Source: Epilithonimonas hungarica
Lineage (GTDB): Bacteria > Bacteroidota > Bacteroidia > Flavobacteriales > Weeksellaceae
Direction of reading: 5' to 3'
NCBI RefSeq assembly: GCF_900102265.1
Contig: NZ_FNBH01000003.1
Location: 124,001 to 188,000, forward strand
DNA: 64,000 nt
In this document: piece by piece, positions 36,870-48,395 of the stretch
Layout of the letters: every line of letters begins with the position of its first letter
Position numbering within the stretch: the stretch's first letter is position 1
The notes under the pieces: model-generated
Database searches by the model: none
What the model saw: only the letters and a program-made list of their open reading frames with translations
Told to the model about the DNA's origin: nothing
Translations under genes and position numbers: made by a program

Positions 36870-37532
36870 ATGAACAGAATAATCGTCCTTTTTGCTATTA
36901 TATTTTCACAAATAATTTTTGCACAAACCGCAAAGGAAATCATCGATAGAAATATCGAAAGTTCCGGAGGTCTTACCAATTGGAAACTTCTGAATACGGT
37001 TCAGATACAAGGACGGGTAACGCTTGGCGTGAATGATTCTTATCTGATGAAAATCTACCAGCAACGCCCAAATCTCACCAAAACGGCAATTGTAGTGGGT
37101 GGAAAGGAAACACCTGTTGAAGGCTATGACGGGACGAATGGTTACGCAATGAACTACGCTCAGAACAAGCTACAAAAGTATAACGATTACATTCCTGAGA
37201 GTTTTGACAATGACTTTATAGACTGGGAAAACAAAGGTTTTGAAGCAGAATTGTTAGGTAAAGAAAAAATCGGAGAACAAATCTATTTCAAAGTAGAATT
37301 GACAAAGAACGTCAATAAAACTATTTATTACTTTGATGTCAAAAATTACTCACTTTTCCGTGAGATCAAGAAAGATGAAACTTTAACTTATTCTGATTAC
37401 AGAAAAGTAGGAAACTTATTAATGCCTTACAGAATCGAGTCGTCTTCGCCTAAAAAAGACAGCGATTATGTAATGATGATCAATAAAATCGAAATCAATA
37501 AAGAGTTGCCGAAGAATACTTTTAAGTTTTAA
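36870..37532 (+). CDS. Exported LolA-like beta-structure protein
   Basis: A 220-residue protein with a signal peptide (MNRIIVLFAIIFSQIIFAQ). The pattern AKEIIDRNIESSGGLTNWKLLNTVQIQG at its start and KIYQQRPNLTKTAIVVGG is shared with Bacteroidota proteins having a LolA/LolB or outer-membrane-lipoprotein-sorting-like fold. It lacks an acylated Cys and so is probably periplasmic. Function unknown; monocistronic. Confidence 0.65.
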   Translation: MNRIIVLFAIIFSQIIFAQTAKEIIDRNIESSGGLTNWKLLNTVQIQGRVTLGVNDSYLMKIYQQRPNLTKTAIVVGGKETPVEGYDGTNGYAMNYAQNKLQKYNDYIPESFDNDFIDWENKGFEAELLGKEKIGEQIYFKVELTKNVNKTIYYFDVKNYSLFREIKKDETLTYSDYRKVGNLLMPYRIESSSPKKDSDYVMMINKIEINKELPKNTFKF

Positions 37533-37629
37533 AAGTGTAACAATGTATCAATGTAATAATGTAACAATTTTTTAGAAAAAGTTAAATTTATTGTTATACT
37601 GATAGGTTGCTAAAATGTTAATTAAAAAA

Positions 37630-37983
37630 ATGGAAATCGAGGAGATCCGAGAATATTGTCTATCCAAAAAAGCTGTAACAGAAGGTTTTCCTTTTGATAA
37701 CGAGACTTTGGTTTTCAAGGTTGGTGGAAAAATATTTCTGTTTCTGCCTTTGGAAAGTACTCAGCCAACATTTTCTGTGAAAACTGATCCGGCTTGGAGC
37801 GAGGAACTCAGAGAAAAATATTTTCAAATAAACGGCGCATTTCATTTAAATAAAACCCATTGGAATTCAGTTCTTTGTGAAGGTCTCAAAAAAGAATTGA
37901 TTCTGAAATTAATTGACCATTCTTACGATTTGGTCTTCAAATCTTTGACAAAAAAGCTGAAAGATGAGATCTTAAACAGTTGA
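37630..37983 (+). CDS. MmcQ/YjbR family protein
   Basis: ATG at 37630 (MEIEEIREYCLSKK) is the usual family start; an in-frame ATG five codons earlier is less likely. The protein is then 117 residues. The motifs VTEGFPFDNETLVFKVGGKIF and HLNKTHWNSVLC are characteristic of the MmcQ/YjbR (CyaY-like fold) family, annotated as DNA-binding on limited evidence. Isolated gene with an AT-rich leader. Confidence 0.85.
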   Translation: MEIEEIREYCLSKKAVTEGFPFDNETLVFKVGGKIFLFLPLESTQPTFSVKTDPAWSEELREKYFQINGAFHLNKTHWNSVLCEGLKKELILKLIDHSYDLVFKSLTKKLKDEILNS

Positions 37984-38156
37984 ATTCTCAAACGCTAATT
38001 TCATTAAAATTCAATTTACAAACAGATTCTAATTTATATTTTCAAACCTTATGAATGGTTATGGATTATAGTAAATTTTTATTTTCTCATTTTGGGATAA
38101 TAAAATAATTTGTATATTAGGCATTCGAAAATTTCTATTTGAAAAAAGTAAATTTT

Positions 38157-40415
38157 ATGATAAAAAAATTAATATTACTTTCTGTAATTGGCTGTATGAC
38201 ACAGTTTGGTTTTGCTCAGAAAAAAACACCCATTTATTTAGATGATTCCAAGCCTGTAGAACAACGCATAGAAGATGCATTGTCAAGGATGACTTTGGAG
38301 GAAAAAATCAACTTGATTCATGCTCAGTCCAAATTCAGTTCACACGGTGTTCCAAGATTAGGGATTCCTGAGTTGTGGACGGCAGATGGGCCTCACGGTG
38401 TACGTTCAGAAGTGCTTTGGGACGAGTGGGATCAGGCAGGTTGGACGAATGATTCTATTATCGCATATCCGGCTTTGACCGCATTATCCGCAACATGGAA
38501 CAGAAATATGTCTTCTATCTACGGGAAATCTTTGGGAGAAGAAGCGAGATATAGAGGTAAAGATGTAATTCTTGGACCTGGTGTCAACATCTATAGAACA
38601 CCGCTTAACGGCCGTAATTTCGAGTATATGGGAGAAGACCCATTTTTGACCTCTCAAATGGTTGTGCCTTACATTAAAAGTGTTCAATCTAATGGCGTTG
38701 CAACAAGTGTGAAACATTTTGCTTTGAACAATCAGGAAACTTTCCGTCACACAAGTAATGTGATCGTAGATGACAGAGCTTTGTATGAGATCTATTTACC
38801 ACCATTTAAAGCAGCTGTTCAGGAAGGTGATTCCTGGACGATCATGGGTGCTTATGATCTTTACAAAGGTCAGCACGCCAGTCACAATCAATATTTATTA
38901 AATGACATTTTGAAAGGTGAATGGGGTTATAAAGGTGTTGTTATTTCAGATTGGGGCGCTGTTTTGGACACCAATCAGGCGATTCATAATGGTTTGGATC
39001 TGGAATTTGGAACCTGGACAAACGGTTTATCAAAGGGAACGAGCAATGCCTATGAAAACTATTACTTAGCAAAACCCTACTTAGATCTGATCAAATCTGG
39101 AAAAGTCGGAACTAAGGAATTGGATGACAAAGTGAGACGGGTTTTAGGATTAGCTTACAAAACATCAATGAATAAGAATAAGCCATTTGGGTCGATTGCT
39201 TCAGAAGAACATATGGCTGCTGCAAAACAAATTGCATCAGAAGGGATTGTTTTGCTTCAAAATCAAAAAGCAACATTGCCGATCAATTTGTCTAAGACTA
39301 AGAAAATTGCAGTGATAGGAGAGAATGCTATCAAAATGATGACAGTTGGTGGGGGAAGTTCCTCTTTGAAAGTAAAATATGAGACTTTACCTCTTGAAGG
39401 AATCAAAGAACGTTTCGGAAAACAAACCGAAGTTGTCTATGCAAGAGGTTATGTTGGGGATGTTGGCGGCGATTATAATGGTGTGAAATCCGGCCAGAAT
39501 CTAAAAGAAACACGTTCTTCTGCAGAATTGATTGCTGAAGCGGTGAAATTAGCCAAAGAATCTGATTTTGTAGTATTTGTAGGAGGGCTTAACAAAAGTG
39601 ACCGTCAGGATGCAGAAGGAATGGACAGAGAAAGCTACGGTTTGCCTTATGATCAGGACAAATTGATCTCTGAATTATCAAAAGCAAATAAAAATCTTGC
39701 AGTTGTTTTGGTTTCCGGAAACGCAGTTGCAATGCCTTGGATCAAAGAAGTGCCTTCGGTTTTGCAATCTTGGTATTTGGGCTCGGAAGCTGGACATGCG
39801 ATTGCAGCAGTTTTGGCTGGTGATACAAATCCCTCCGGGAAATTGCCTTTCACTTTTCCTGTCAAGTTAGAGGATAATTCGGCGCACGCTTTGGGAGAAT
39901 ATCCTGGAAATAAAGAAGAATTGGCTGCAGGAAAAGGAAAAGATTTGAAAGACCCAATTAATATTACCTATAATGAAGGAATTTTAGTAGGTTACCGTTG
40001 GCATGATACAAAGAATATCAAACCATTATTCAGTTTTGGGCACGGTTTGAGTTACACGACTTTCGAATACGGAAAAGTAAAGTCAGACAAAACCGAGTTG
40101 ACTGCGAATGATAAAATTACTTTTACGGTTAATGTCAAAAATACTGGTAAGGTTGATGGAGCAGAAGTTGTACAATTGTACATTAGTGATTTGAAATCAT
40201 CACTGCCAAGACCATTGAAAGAACTGAAAGGTTTCGATAAAGTTTATTTGAAAGCAGGAGAATCCAAAGAAGTTTCTATCACTGTTGACAGATCGGCATT
40301 GAGTTTCTTTGATCCGGTAAAACACGATTGGGTTGCAGAACCAGGCGATTTCGAAGCTTTGGTGGGAAGTTCTTCTTCTGATATCAGAACTAAAATCAAA
40401 TTCACTTTGAAATAA
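38157..40415 (+). CDS. bglX: GH3 beta-glucosidase, exported
   Basis: ATG at 38157 gives a clear signal peptide (MIKKLILLSVIGCMTQFGFA); an in-frame TTG six codons earlier is possible. The 752-residue enzyme has the GH3 (beta/alpha)8 domain with the catalytic nucleophile Asp in VISDWGAV near residue 264 and KHFALNNQE substrate loop, the alpha/beta sandwich domain with the acid/base region (DAEGMDRE), and a C-terminal fibronectin III-like domain (SFGHGLSYTTF). It cleaves terminal beta-linked glucose from oligosaccharides and could finish the products of the beta-glucan locus at 57.9-64 kb, though it is not linked to it. Confidence 0.92.
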   Translation: MIKKLILLSVIGCMTQFGFAQKKTPIYLDDSKPVEQRIEDALSRMTLEEKINLIHAQSKFSSHGVPRLGIPELWTADGPHGVRSEVLWDEWDQAGWTNDSIIAYPALTALSATWNRNMSSIYGKSLGEEARYRGKDVILGPGVNIYRTPLNGRNFEYMGEDPFLTSQMVVPYIKSVQSNGVATSVKHFALNNQETFRHTSNVIVDDRALYEIYLPPFKAAVQEGDSWTIMGAYDLYKGQHASHNQYLLNDILKGEWGYKGVVISDWGAVLDTNQAIHNGLDLEFGTWTNGLSKGTSNAYENYYLAKPYLDLIKSGKVGTKELDDKVRRVLGLAYKTSMNKNKPFGSIASEEHMAAAKQIASEGIVLLQNQKATLPINLSKTKKIAVIGENAIKMMTVGGGSSSLKVKYETLPLEGIKERFGKQTEVVYARGYVGDVGGDYNGVKSGQNLKETRSSAELIAEAVKLAKESDFVVFVGGLNKSDRQDAEGMDRESYGLPYDQDKLISELSKANKNLAVVLVSGNAVAMPWIKEVPSVLQSWYLGSEAGHAIAAVLAGDTNPSGKLPFTFPVKLEDNSAHALGEYPGNKEELAAGKGKDLKDPINITYNEGILVGYRWHDTKNIKPLFSFGHGLSYTTFEYGKVKSDKTELTANDKITFTVNVKNTGKVDGAEVVQLYISDLKSSLPRPLKELKGFDKVYLKAGESKEVSITVDRSALSFFDPVKHDWVAEPGDFEALVGSSSSDIRTKIKFTLK

Positions 40416-40438
40416 TTTTCATAGGAAATATAAAAATT

Positions 40439-40464
40439 AAGGATAGCAATTGCTATCCTTTTTT
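40439..40464. terminator. Bidirectional terminator between bglX and ribF
   Basis: A 22-bp perfect palindrome (AAGGATAGCAA and its complement) followed by TTTTTT on the plus strand; it ends six bases before the convergent ribF stop. Confidence 0.8.
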
Positions 40465-40469
40465 GTTTC

Positions 40470-41396
40470 TTAAAACTGATATTCTTCCGTCAGTCTTTTG
40501 TCCTCATCCAGCTTTTCGATCAATTTCTCCAAACCATCAAATTTGATCTCATCGTGCAGGAAATCCCTGAATTTGATAGTGATCTCTTTATCGTAAATCT
40601 CTTTGTTAAAATCAAGAATGTAAACTTCTGTATGTAGAGATTCATTCTGATCATCAATGGTCGGATTGGTCCCGATGCTTAGCATTCCTTTATAGAATTG
40701 ATCGTCAATCCAAACTTCTACAATATAAGCGCCTTTTTTCGGAAGTAACTTATTGATAGGAACTTCAATATTTGCGGTTGGATAACCAATGGTCCTGCCC
40801 AATTTTTTTCCGTGGATCACTTTCCCGGTCAAAGGATAACTGTAGCCCAGCATTTCGTTGGCATCATTGATTCTTCCCTCCGAGAGAGCAATTCTGATTT
40901 TTGTAGAACTGATATTAAGGTCATTCGTTTGGACAGCTTCCAATTGGTTGACTTTGAAGCCTAGTTCATCAGAAATTGATTTCAATAATTCGAAATTTCC
41001 ACTTTTGTTTTTCCCGAATGTATGATCATGGCCAATAATAATATGTTTAACGTTTAGTTTATCAACCAAAACTTTTTCACAGAATTCAGTTCCTGTAAGA
41101 TTTCTGAATTCTTCATCAAATGTCTTTAGAAAGATATTTCTGATTCCACTTTTTTCCAGAAGTTCCAATTTTTCTTCCAGCGTATTCAGCATTTTGACAT
41201 CGTCATCCGGATTCAGGAATTTTCTCGGATGTGGCCAAAAGCTTAGTATTGCAGATTCCAAATTCTCTTTTTCTGCAATTTCATTTAATTTATTAATGAT
41301 GGATAAATGCCCGAGATGAACACCGTCAAACATACCTAAAGATAATGCTAATGGTGTTTCCGAGTGGTAATCTGTAAGGTCTCTGATGATTTTCAA
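40470..41396 (-). CDS. ribF: Bifunctional riboflavin kinase/FAD synthetase
   Basis: The open frame runs upstream into the atpD leader, but TTG at 41396 (KIIRDLTDYHSETPL) matches the usual RibF N-terminus and gives the normal length, 308 residues. The adenylyltransferase half has GMFDGVHLGHLSI near residue 20 and STKIRIALSEG near 152; the flavokinase half has GRTIGYPTANI and GMLSIGTNPTID near 215. It converts riboflavin to FMN and FAD. It is divergent from atpD. Confidence 0.92.
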   Translation of the reverse strand: MKIIRDLTDYHSETPLALSLGMFDGVHLGHLSIINKLNEIAEKENLESAILSFWPHPRKFLNPDDDVKMLNTLEEKLELLEKSGIRNIFLKTFDEEFRNLTGTEFCEKVLVDKLNVKHIIIGHDHTFGKNKSGNFELLKSISDELGFKVNQLEAVQTNDLNISSTKIRIALSEGRINDANEMLGYSYPLTGKVIHGKKLGRTIGYPTANIEVPINKLLPKKGAYIVEVWIDDQFYKGMLSIGTNPTIDDQNESLHTEVYILDFNKEIYDKEITIKFRDFLHDEIKFDGLEKLIEKLDEDKRLTEEYQF

Positions 41397-41487
41397 ATCC
41401 TGAATTTTATGGCAAGACAACAAAAATTCTGCCTGTGTAAAAATACACCTAAAAATGGTGTGTAAAATTGTCATGCAAATATGATAA

Positions 41488-43065
<1,578 letters not shown>

Positions 43066-43149
43066 TAATTAGACACAAGATATCAGATTATAGACATGAG
43101 AGACTTTAATGTCTGAAATCTGAAGTCTGAAATCTTTAAATCTAAAAGA

Positions 43150-43431
43150 ATGAATATAAAAATTTTAACTCCGGAATTTGTAATTTTTGAAGGTGAAGTA
43201 GAATCAGTTCTTCTTCCAGGAAAAAGTGGGCAGTTCCAGATATTCAAAAATCACGCTGCGATTGTATCTGCTTTGGTGGGTGGGAAAGTAAAGATCTATA
43301 CAGAAAAAGTAGGTTCTGCTTACCAAAAATACCTTATCAAGGAAACCGAGGCTAAGTCATCTTATTCTTATGAGATCAAGAGTGGTGTGTTAGAGTTCAA
43401 TAATGATAAAGGGATTATTCTTTGCGAATAA
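43150..43431 (+). CDS. atpC: F1 ATP synthase subunit epsilon (short form)
   Basis: A 93-residue epsilon subunit consisting only of the N-terminal beta-sandwich (LTPEFVIFEGEVESVLLPG, FQIFKNHAAIVSALVGGKV). The C-terminal helical hairpin that inhibits ATP hydrolysis in other bacteria is absent, as is usual in Bacteroidota. The 84-bp spacer after atpD contains repeated GTCTGAAATCTGAA-like phrases. Confidence 0.93.
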   Translation: MNIKILTPEFVIFEGEVESVLLPGKSGQFQIFKNHAAIVSALVGGKVKIYTEKVGSAYQKYLIKETEAKSSYSYEIKSGVLEFNNDKGIILCE

Positions 43432-43450
43432 GTCAAGACTATAACAATAT

Positions 43451-43483
43451 AAAAAAGCGAATCAGAGATGGTTCGCTTTTTAT
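43451..43483 (+). terminator. Intrinsic terminator after atpC
   Basis: AAAAGCGAA and TTCGCTTTT form a 9-bp stem around a 10-nt loop, followed by further Ts. Confidence 0.8.
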
Positions 43484-43560
43484 TTTGGAAATATTTTTTT
43501 ATATACCTTCATTCAACAGTTAGATAAACGCTGAAGGGAATAAAAAATAGAAATGCTTTT

Positions 43561-44247
43561 TTAACAGATCAAAAGTAATCGATATTTATCATTTTCTATC
43601 GGGGCACGATGAACACAGGGCAGAACTTTTTGTTCTGGATGATCTACGGACAGGCGCCAAAGGTTTCCCAATCCTAAATTTATGGGATGAGCATCGGGTT
43701 TTGGTTGATAGTGCAAGTCAAAATAATACTCTTTCAGGAAAGTTTCAAAATCTTCTTCTTCACCATTATGCAGTTTTTTTAGTTTTTCTCGGATTTCCGG
43801 AATTAAAATTTTCTGTATAGTCTGGTCATTAGGTAAAATATCGCTTGATGTACCATAATAAGTACATAAAAATGTACTTGTAGCAATAGGAGAACGATCT
43901 ACATGGTAAGAATATACATCTGTCGAAATAAAATCGAACTCATTGTCTCGCTCATAATTCTTAAGTAAATTGAGTGATGGGGATGCTCCAAAATCATTTA
44001 GTAAACGAAGGTCGTTCAAGATAATTTCTCTTGCAATATGTCCATTTTCTGAAAGTATTAGATTTTCTAGATCTTCAATATAAACTTCAGTGATATTTTC
44101 ATTTAATTCAAGTTTGGTAACAATTTCCTCAAAATCACCATCCAGATCTCGTTGCCAATTAATGGCATTTATTTTTCCTTCAAAATCAGAATTTATAAGT
44201 TCCGAAAAAGTTGAAACTATTTTTATTGAATTAGTTGTGGATAGCAT
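43561..44247 (-). CDS. DUF1826-like protein with an HxD...H pattern
   Basis: A 228-residue soluble protein resembling DUF1826 proteins: HVDRSPIATSTFLCTYYG near residues 115-132 and CVHRAPIENDKYRLLL near 211-226. H115, D117 and H213 with R223 could form the facial triad and 2-oxoglutarate contact of a cupin-like dioxygenase; this reading is my inference, not established for the family. It lies 35 bp downstream of the radical SAM gene on the same strand, and the pair is probably cotranscribed. Confidence 0.5.
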   Translation of the reverse strand: MLSTTNSIKIVSTFSELINSDFEGKINAINWQRDLDGDFEEIVTKLELNENITEVYIEDLENLILSENGHIAREIILNDLRLLNDFGASPSLNLLKNYERDNEFDFISTDVYSYHVDRSPIATSTFLCTYYGTSSDILPNDQTIQKILIPEIREKLKKLHNGEEEDFETFLKEYYFDLHYQPKPDAHPINLGLGNLWRLSVDHPEQKVLPCVHRAPIENDKYRLLLIC

Positions 44248-44282
44248 ATATTTACAGATTTAATTGTTGAATCGATTAATAC

Positions 44283-46478
44283 CTACAAAATTAATATAAT
44301 TCCATTTTCTTTCAATTGCTGTATTGGTTTTGAGAACCAGAACAATTCAAAATCTTCAAAACTTTCTTCAAATTGATCTTTAAGTTGTTGGAGACTTGGT
44401 TTTTTTGCACTTTCTATCGAATTTTCATTTAGGATCTTGATTAGCCAATGTGCTTGTTCTCTGGCCAATTCGATTTTCAAAATATTGGTTTTCAAATGAA
44501 AAGTTAGTTGTGAAAGTTCCCAGGAATTGCCTTTTTTAGTTTTAATAAAATCTTCAGCGATCACATTTTTCTCCAAGAAAACAACTTTCGAATTCGGCTT
44601 AAGACTAAAATTATCTTCCTCTAAAAGTGAGTCATGAATGTAATCAGGATGGACCGTTGTCCTAGGAATTTTAAAATCAAACCAACTTTGTAGAGGCATC
44701 TCAAAATTAATTCCGTGCATATAATTGAATAATGATTTCTTCAGTCCAAAGCTAAATTTAGAATGGTCAATCCCTGTTTTATCAATAAAATCAATATCAT
44801 TATTTGCAAATAAGATTTCTTGCTTTACTGGAATTACACCATATTCTTCAGGATTGATTCCGACAGGTGAGTGCGCTGTCATTGCAAACTGATGCCAAAA
44901 ACCACTTTGTAATATTCCCATTTCAAAAAGCTGGCGAACCATTTCCAAAGAATCTACCGTTTCCTGAACAGTTTGAGTGGGATAGCCATACATCAAATAG
45001 GCGTGAACCATAATTCCGGATTCGGTGAAATTTCTTGTGACTTTTGCTACTTGATCTACAGAAACACCTTTGTCTATCAATTTTAGTAATCGGTCACTAG
45101 CCACTTCCAGTCCTCCAGAAACTGCGACACATCCGGAATGTCTCAGTAGAAAGCAGAGATCTCTGGTAAAGCTTTTCTCGAAGCGGATATTCGTCCACCA
45201 AGTTACAACCAAATTACGTCTTAAGATCTCTAAGGCAACTTCGCGCATCAAAGCCGGGGGAGCGGCCTCATCCACAAAATGGAATCCTGTTTCGCCAGTT
45301 GTTGCGATCAACTCTTCCATTCGGTCAACCAAAATTTTGGCGGAAACAGGTTCATATATCCTAATATAATCTAAAGAAATATCGCAAAAAGTACATTTTC
45401 CCCAGTAACAGCCGTGTGCCATTGTGAGCTTGTTCCATCGGCCATCGCTCCACAAACTGTGCATCGGGTTGGCAATCTCGATAACGGAAATATATTTATC
45501 TAGCTTTAGATCAGAATAATCCGGCGTTCCGACTTGTGTTTGTTTATAATCGTGCTTTGTGGAGTTATTTTTGTAAGTGACTTTCTCGTTTTCAATTAGA
45601 AATGTGCGTTTCAATTGGGATTCTTCAATTTGTTCAGAATGAAAGACTCTTTCATAAACCAGTTCCAAAGGCAGTTCGCCATCATCCAAAGTGATAAAAT
45701 CAAAAAATTCAAATACTCTTTTATCATTCACCTCTCTGAGTTCGGTATTCGGGAAACCACCGCCCATCGCTGTTTTGATGTGAGGATAATTTTCTTTGAT
45801 GAATTTTGCACATCTGAAAGAAGAATATAAATTTCCTGGGAACGGAACCGAAAAACAAACCAGTTTTGGTTGGACAATGTCTAATTTTTCTTTTAGCACT
45901 CTTAAAGTGATATGATCGATGAAAGTTTCCTCAGAATTAATCTTAAAATATAACTCATCGAAAGAATTGGCACTTTTTCCTAAGCGTTCTGCATACCTGC
46001 TAAAACCAAAATCAGAATCGATATTTTCTACAATATAATCCGAAATATCTTCTAAATATAAGGTCGCCAAATGTTTCGCTTTGTCCTGCAAACCCATATT
46101 CCCAAAGGCAAATTCCATATCATCCAGCTGATTGAAGCGGGATGCTTCCGGAAGAAAATTCATAGAACATATCTGTCTCGCCAATGTCGGATTTTGGTTC
46201 TGTAAAAACAAAATCACCTGATCGATGGTCTTTATATATTCGTCTCGCAGAGAGAAGATACGCTGTGCGTTTTCGGAAATCGTTTTGATATCAATATCTT
46301 TTGCGAAAATCTTCCGGATCCCATCCTTCGAGAACAGCTCTAAAATCACCTCTATACCCAAATCTATCTGATAACTTGATATATTTTTGGTTTTCAGGAA
46401 ACCCTTAATATAAGCCGTGGCAGGATAAGGCGTATTCAATTGCGTGAAAGGAGGAGTGATAAGAAGGAGGTCTTTCAA
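44283..46478 (-). CDS. B12-binding-type radical SAM protein
   Basis: A 731-residue protein. The N-terminal domain (LLLITPPFTQLNTPYPATAYI and later FSVPFPGNLYSSFRCAKFI, AMGGGFPNTELREV) has the cobalamin-binding-like Rossmann fold but no evident DxHxxG lower ligand. The radical SAM core follows with HGCYWGKCTFCD near residues 354-364; the cluster cysteines are spaced CX4CX2C, one more than the classic CX3CX2C. The core continues with GFHFVDEAAPP, SGGLEVASDRLLKLIDKG and HAYLMYGYPTQT. It uses a 4Fe-4S cluster and SAM for radical chemistry; substrate unknown. It is divergent from the bpX operon. Confidence 0.85.
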   Translation of the reverse strand: MKDLLLITPPFTQLNTPYPATAYIKGFLKTKNISSYQIDLGIEVILELFSKDGIRKIFAKDIDIKTISENAQRIFSLRDEYIKTIDQVILFLQNQNPTLARQICSMNFLPEASRFNQLDDMEFAFGNMGLQDKAKHLATLYLEDISDYIVENIDSDFGFSRYAERLGKSANSFDELYFKINSEETFIDHITLRVLKEKLDIVQPKLVCFSVPFPGNLYSSFRCAKFIKENYPHIKTAMGGGFPNTELREVNDKRVFEFFDFITLDDGELPLELVYERVFHSEQIEESQLKRTFLIENEKVTYKNNSTKHDYKQTQVGTPDYSDLKLDKYISVIEIANPMHSLWSDGRWNKLTMAHGCYWGKCTFCDISLDYIRIYEPVSAKILVDRMEELIATTGETGFHFVDEAAPPALMREVALEILRRNLVVTWWTNIRFEKSFTRDLCFLLRHSGCVAVSGGLEVASDRLLKLIDKGVSVDQVAKVTRNFTESGIMVHAYLMYGYPTQTVQETVDSLEMVRQLFEMGILQSGFWHQFAMTAHSPVGINPEEYGVIPVKQEILFANNDIDFIDKTGIDHSKFSFGLKKSLFNYMHGINFEMPLQSWFDFKIPRTTVHPDYIHDSLLEEDNFSLKPNSKVVFLEKNVIAEDFIKTKKGNSWELSQLTFHLKTNILKIELAREQAHWLIKILNENSIESAKKPSLQQLKDQFEESFEDFELFWFSKPIQQLKENGIILIL

Positions 46479-46604
46479 AAGATTATTTTCGTCAAAGTTA
46501 AGGTTTTAAAATTTTTTGTAAAAAGTCTATTTTAAGGATTTGTGTATCATCAATGACTAAGTCAAAAAATTTTGTTCTCAGAAAAATAATTTTAATTTTG
46601 TTGA

Positions 46605-47246
46605 ATGATGGAAAATAAATTCCCGTTTCTAGATACTTTATTTCTGCTTCGGGAGGAAGAATGTATTACCATTTTCACAGATATCCAGAAAATTTCAAAA
46701 AAGGAAGAACAAGATGCTATAAGTTATCTTGAATCTGAATTTGAAAAGGAAAGATTAGATTTTTTGTCTGATCAGATCAATTGTGACCATGAAGCAGCAA
46801 TCTGGGCAGCCAACGTTCTTTATCACAGTGCACAACTATATTTGATCAGGAAAGATACGGATAAAAATCTAGAAAAATTAATTCCACCATTCAAAGGAAA
46901 AATTAATGTTTCATCTGCCTTATCGGCAGATTTGTCTTTAAGGTTTTTACCACAAATTATTTTGTCTTTGCAAAACGCAGATTCAGAGGACCCATTAATT
47001 AAGATATTGGAAAATATTTTAAAGCAATTCCATTATTCAGCAGTTGGATTTGATCTGGATTTGGGAAAAGTTAATTGGGAAGAAGAACTGAAAGACCATA
47101 CATACAGAAAGTTATACCTCGAAAGAGTCGTGGAAAAGAAAGCTTATAAATTGGCAGAAATTCCATACATCAATCAATTACTTATTGCAGAATTCGGGAT
47201 GTATAAAGATGTTTTTTGGAGGGAATTAAAAGTAATAGAAAATTAA
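46605..47246 (+). CDS. Helical protein opening the MoxR-vWA operon
   Basis: A 213-residue soluble, mostly helical, acidic protein. It could start at either of two adjacent ATGs (46605 or 46608). No known motif is visible; features are KISKKEEQDAISYLESEFEKE and CDHEAAIWAANVLYHSAQLYL. It is 15 bp before the MoxR ATPase gene, and everything downstream overlaps, so it belongs to the same operon. A TAATTTTG box at 46593-46600 is so close to the ATG that transcripts from it would be leaderless. Probably an accessory or adaptor subunit of the ternary system. Confidence 0.7.
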   Translation: MMENKFPFLDTLFLLREEECITIFTDIQKISKKEEQDAISYLESEFEKERLDFLSDQINCDHEAAIWAANVLYHSAQLYLIRKDTDKNLEKLIPPFKGKINVSSALSADLSLRFLPQIILSLQNADSEDPLIKILENILKQFHYSAVGFDLDLGKVNWEEELKDHTYRKLYLERVVEKKAYKLAEIPYINQLLIAEFGMYKDVFWRELKVIEN

Positions 47247-47261
47247 AAAACTAATAAGTAA

Positions 47262-48395
47262 ATGACTCAAAATATTGAAAAATTAAACTCGGTCCTCACG
47301 TACGTAAAAGACACATTTGTAGGGAAAAATGATGTAGTAGATTTATTAGGAATCTGCCTATTGGCAAGAGAAAATGCTTTTTTGTATGGTCCTCCCGGAA
47401 CAGCAAAATCTGCAATCGTGAGAACACTGGCGAAAACCGTAAAAGACGGGAAAAATTTCGAATATCTTCTGACAAGATTTACAGAGCCTAACGAGATCTT
47501 TGGACCATTCGACATCAGAAAATTAAAGGAAGGTGAGTTATTGACCAATACTGAAGGTATGATGCCGGAAGCATCAATGGTTTTCCTGGATGAGATCTTC
47601 AATGCAAATTCTGCGATCCTGAATTCACTCTTGATGGCTTTAAATGAAAAGATCTTCAAGCGAGGGAAAGAGACCAAGCATCTTCCTGCCCTTATGTTCG
47701 TGGGAGCAAGCAACGTTCTTCCAGAAGATGAAGCACTGAATGCATTGTTCGACCGTTTTCTGATCAGGATCAATGTGGACTATGTGAATCCTGATCTGCT
47801 TCAACAAGTACTTTTAGCTGGAAGAAAATTAGAAAATAATGTTGAAACAGAAATTCCTGAAATTCTTTCGCAAGAGATAAAAGAACTTCAAAATCTTTGT
47901 AAGGCGATAGACCTCAAACCAATTTACGAAGTCTATCTGAATACTATAATCAATCTTAGAAATACAGGAATTGCTATTTCTGACCGTAGAGCAGTGAAAC
48001 TTCAGAATCTTATTGCTGCAAGTGCATTGATATGCGGCAGAAACGAGGCTGTCCTTTCTGATCTGTGGGTATTGAAGCACATTTGGGATACTGAAGAACA
48101 GATTGAGATACTTGAGGGGATTATCAACAGGACCATTGAAAAAGATGATCATCCAAAATCCCATCCGCAGGCCTTACAAAATAAAACTCCTGATCCGGAA
48201 GAAGTCATGAAGGATGTAAAAATCCTGGTAGAAAAATGGGATCTAGGAAACTTGAGTTTTGAAGAACAAAATGTGATCAAAGACAAGCTGAGATATCTGC
48301 AAACCCGTTGCGACTGGATCAGAAATCCAGAACAAAAACAATACATCCAACAAGAAATAGAAAGTCTATGGCAAAAAATCCTTCAAACGGTTTAA
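47262..48395 (+). CDS. MoxR-family AAA+ ATPase
   Basis: A 377-residue AAA+ ATPase of the MoxR/RavA clade, the chaperone-like partner of vWA proteins. Walker A (GPPGTAKS) is at residues 43-50, the MoxR insert TEPNEIFGPFDI at 74-85, Walker B (MVFLDEIF) at 106-113, sensor 1 (FVGASN) at 146-151, the arginine finger region DRFLIRINVDY near 165, and sensor 2 in ISDRRAVKLQNLI near 238. The lid is extended by about 90 C-terminal residues. Its 3' end overlaps the next gene by 28 bp. It is expected to remodel or load its vWA partner with ATP. Confidence 0.92.
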   Translation: MTQNIEKLNSVLTYVKDTFVGKNDVVDLLGICLLARENAFLYGPPGTAKSAIVRTLAKTVKDGKNFEYLLTRFTEPNEIFGPFDIRKLKEGELLTNTEGMMPEASMVFLDEIFNANSAILNSLLMALNEKIFKRGKETKHLPALMFVGASNVLPEDEALNALFDRFLIRINVDYVNPDLLQQVLLAGRKLENNVETEIPEILSQEIKELQNLCKAIDLKPIYEVYLNTIINLRNTGIAISDRRAVKLQNLIAASALICGRNEAVLSDLWVLKHIWDTEEQIEILEGIINRTIEKDDHPKSHPQALQNKTPDPEEVMKDVKILVEKWDLGNLSFEEQNVIKDKLRYLQTRCDWIRNPEQKQYIQQEIESLWQKILQTV

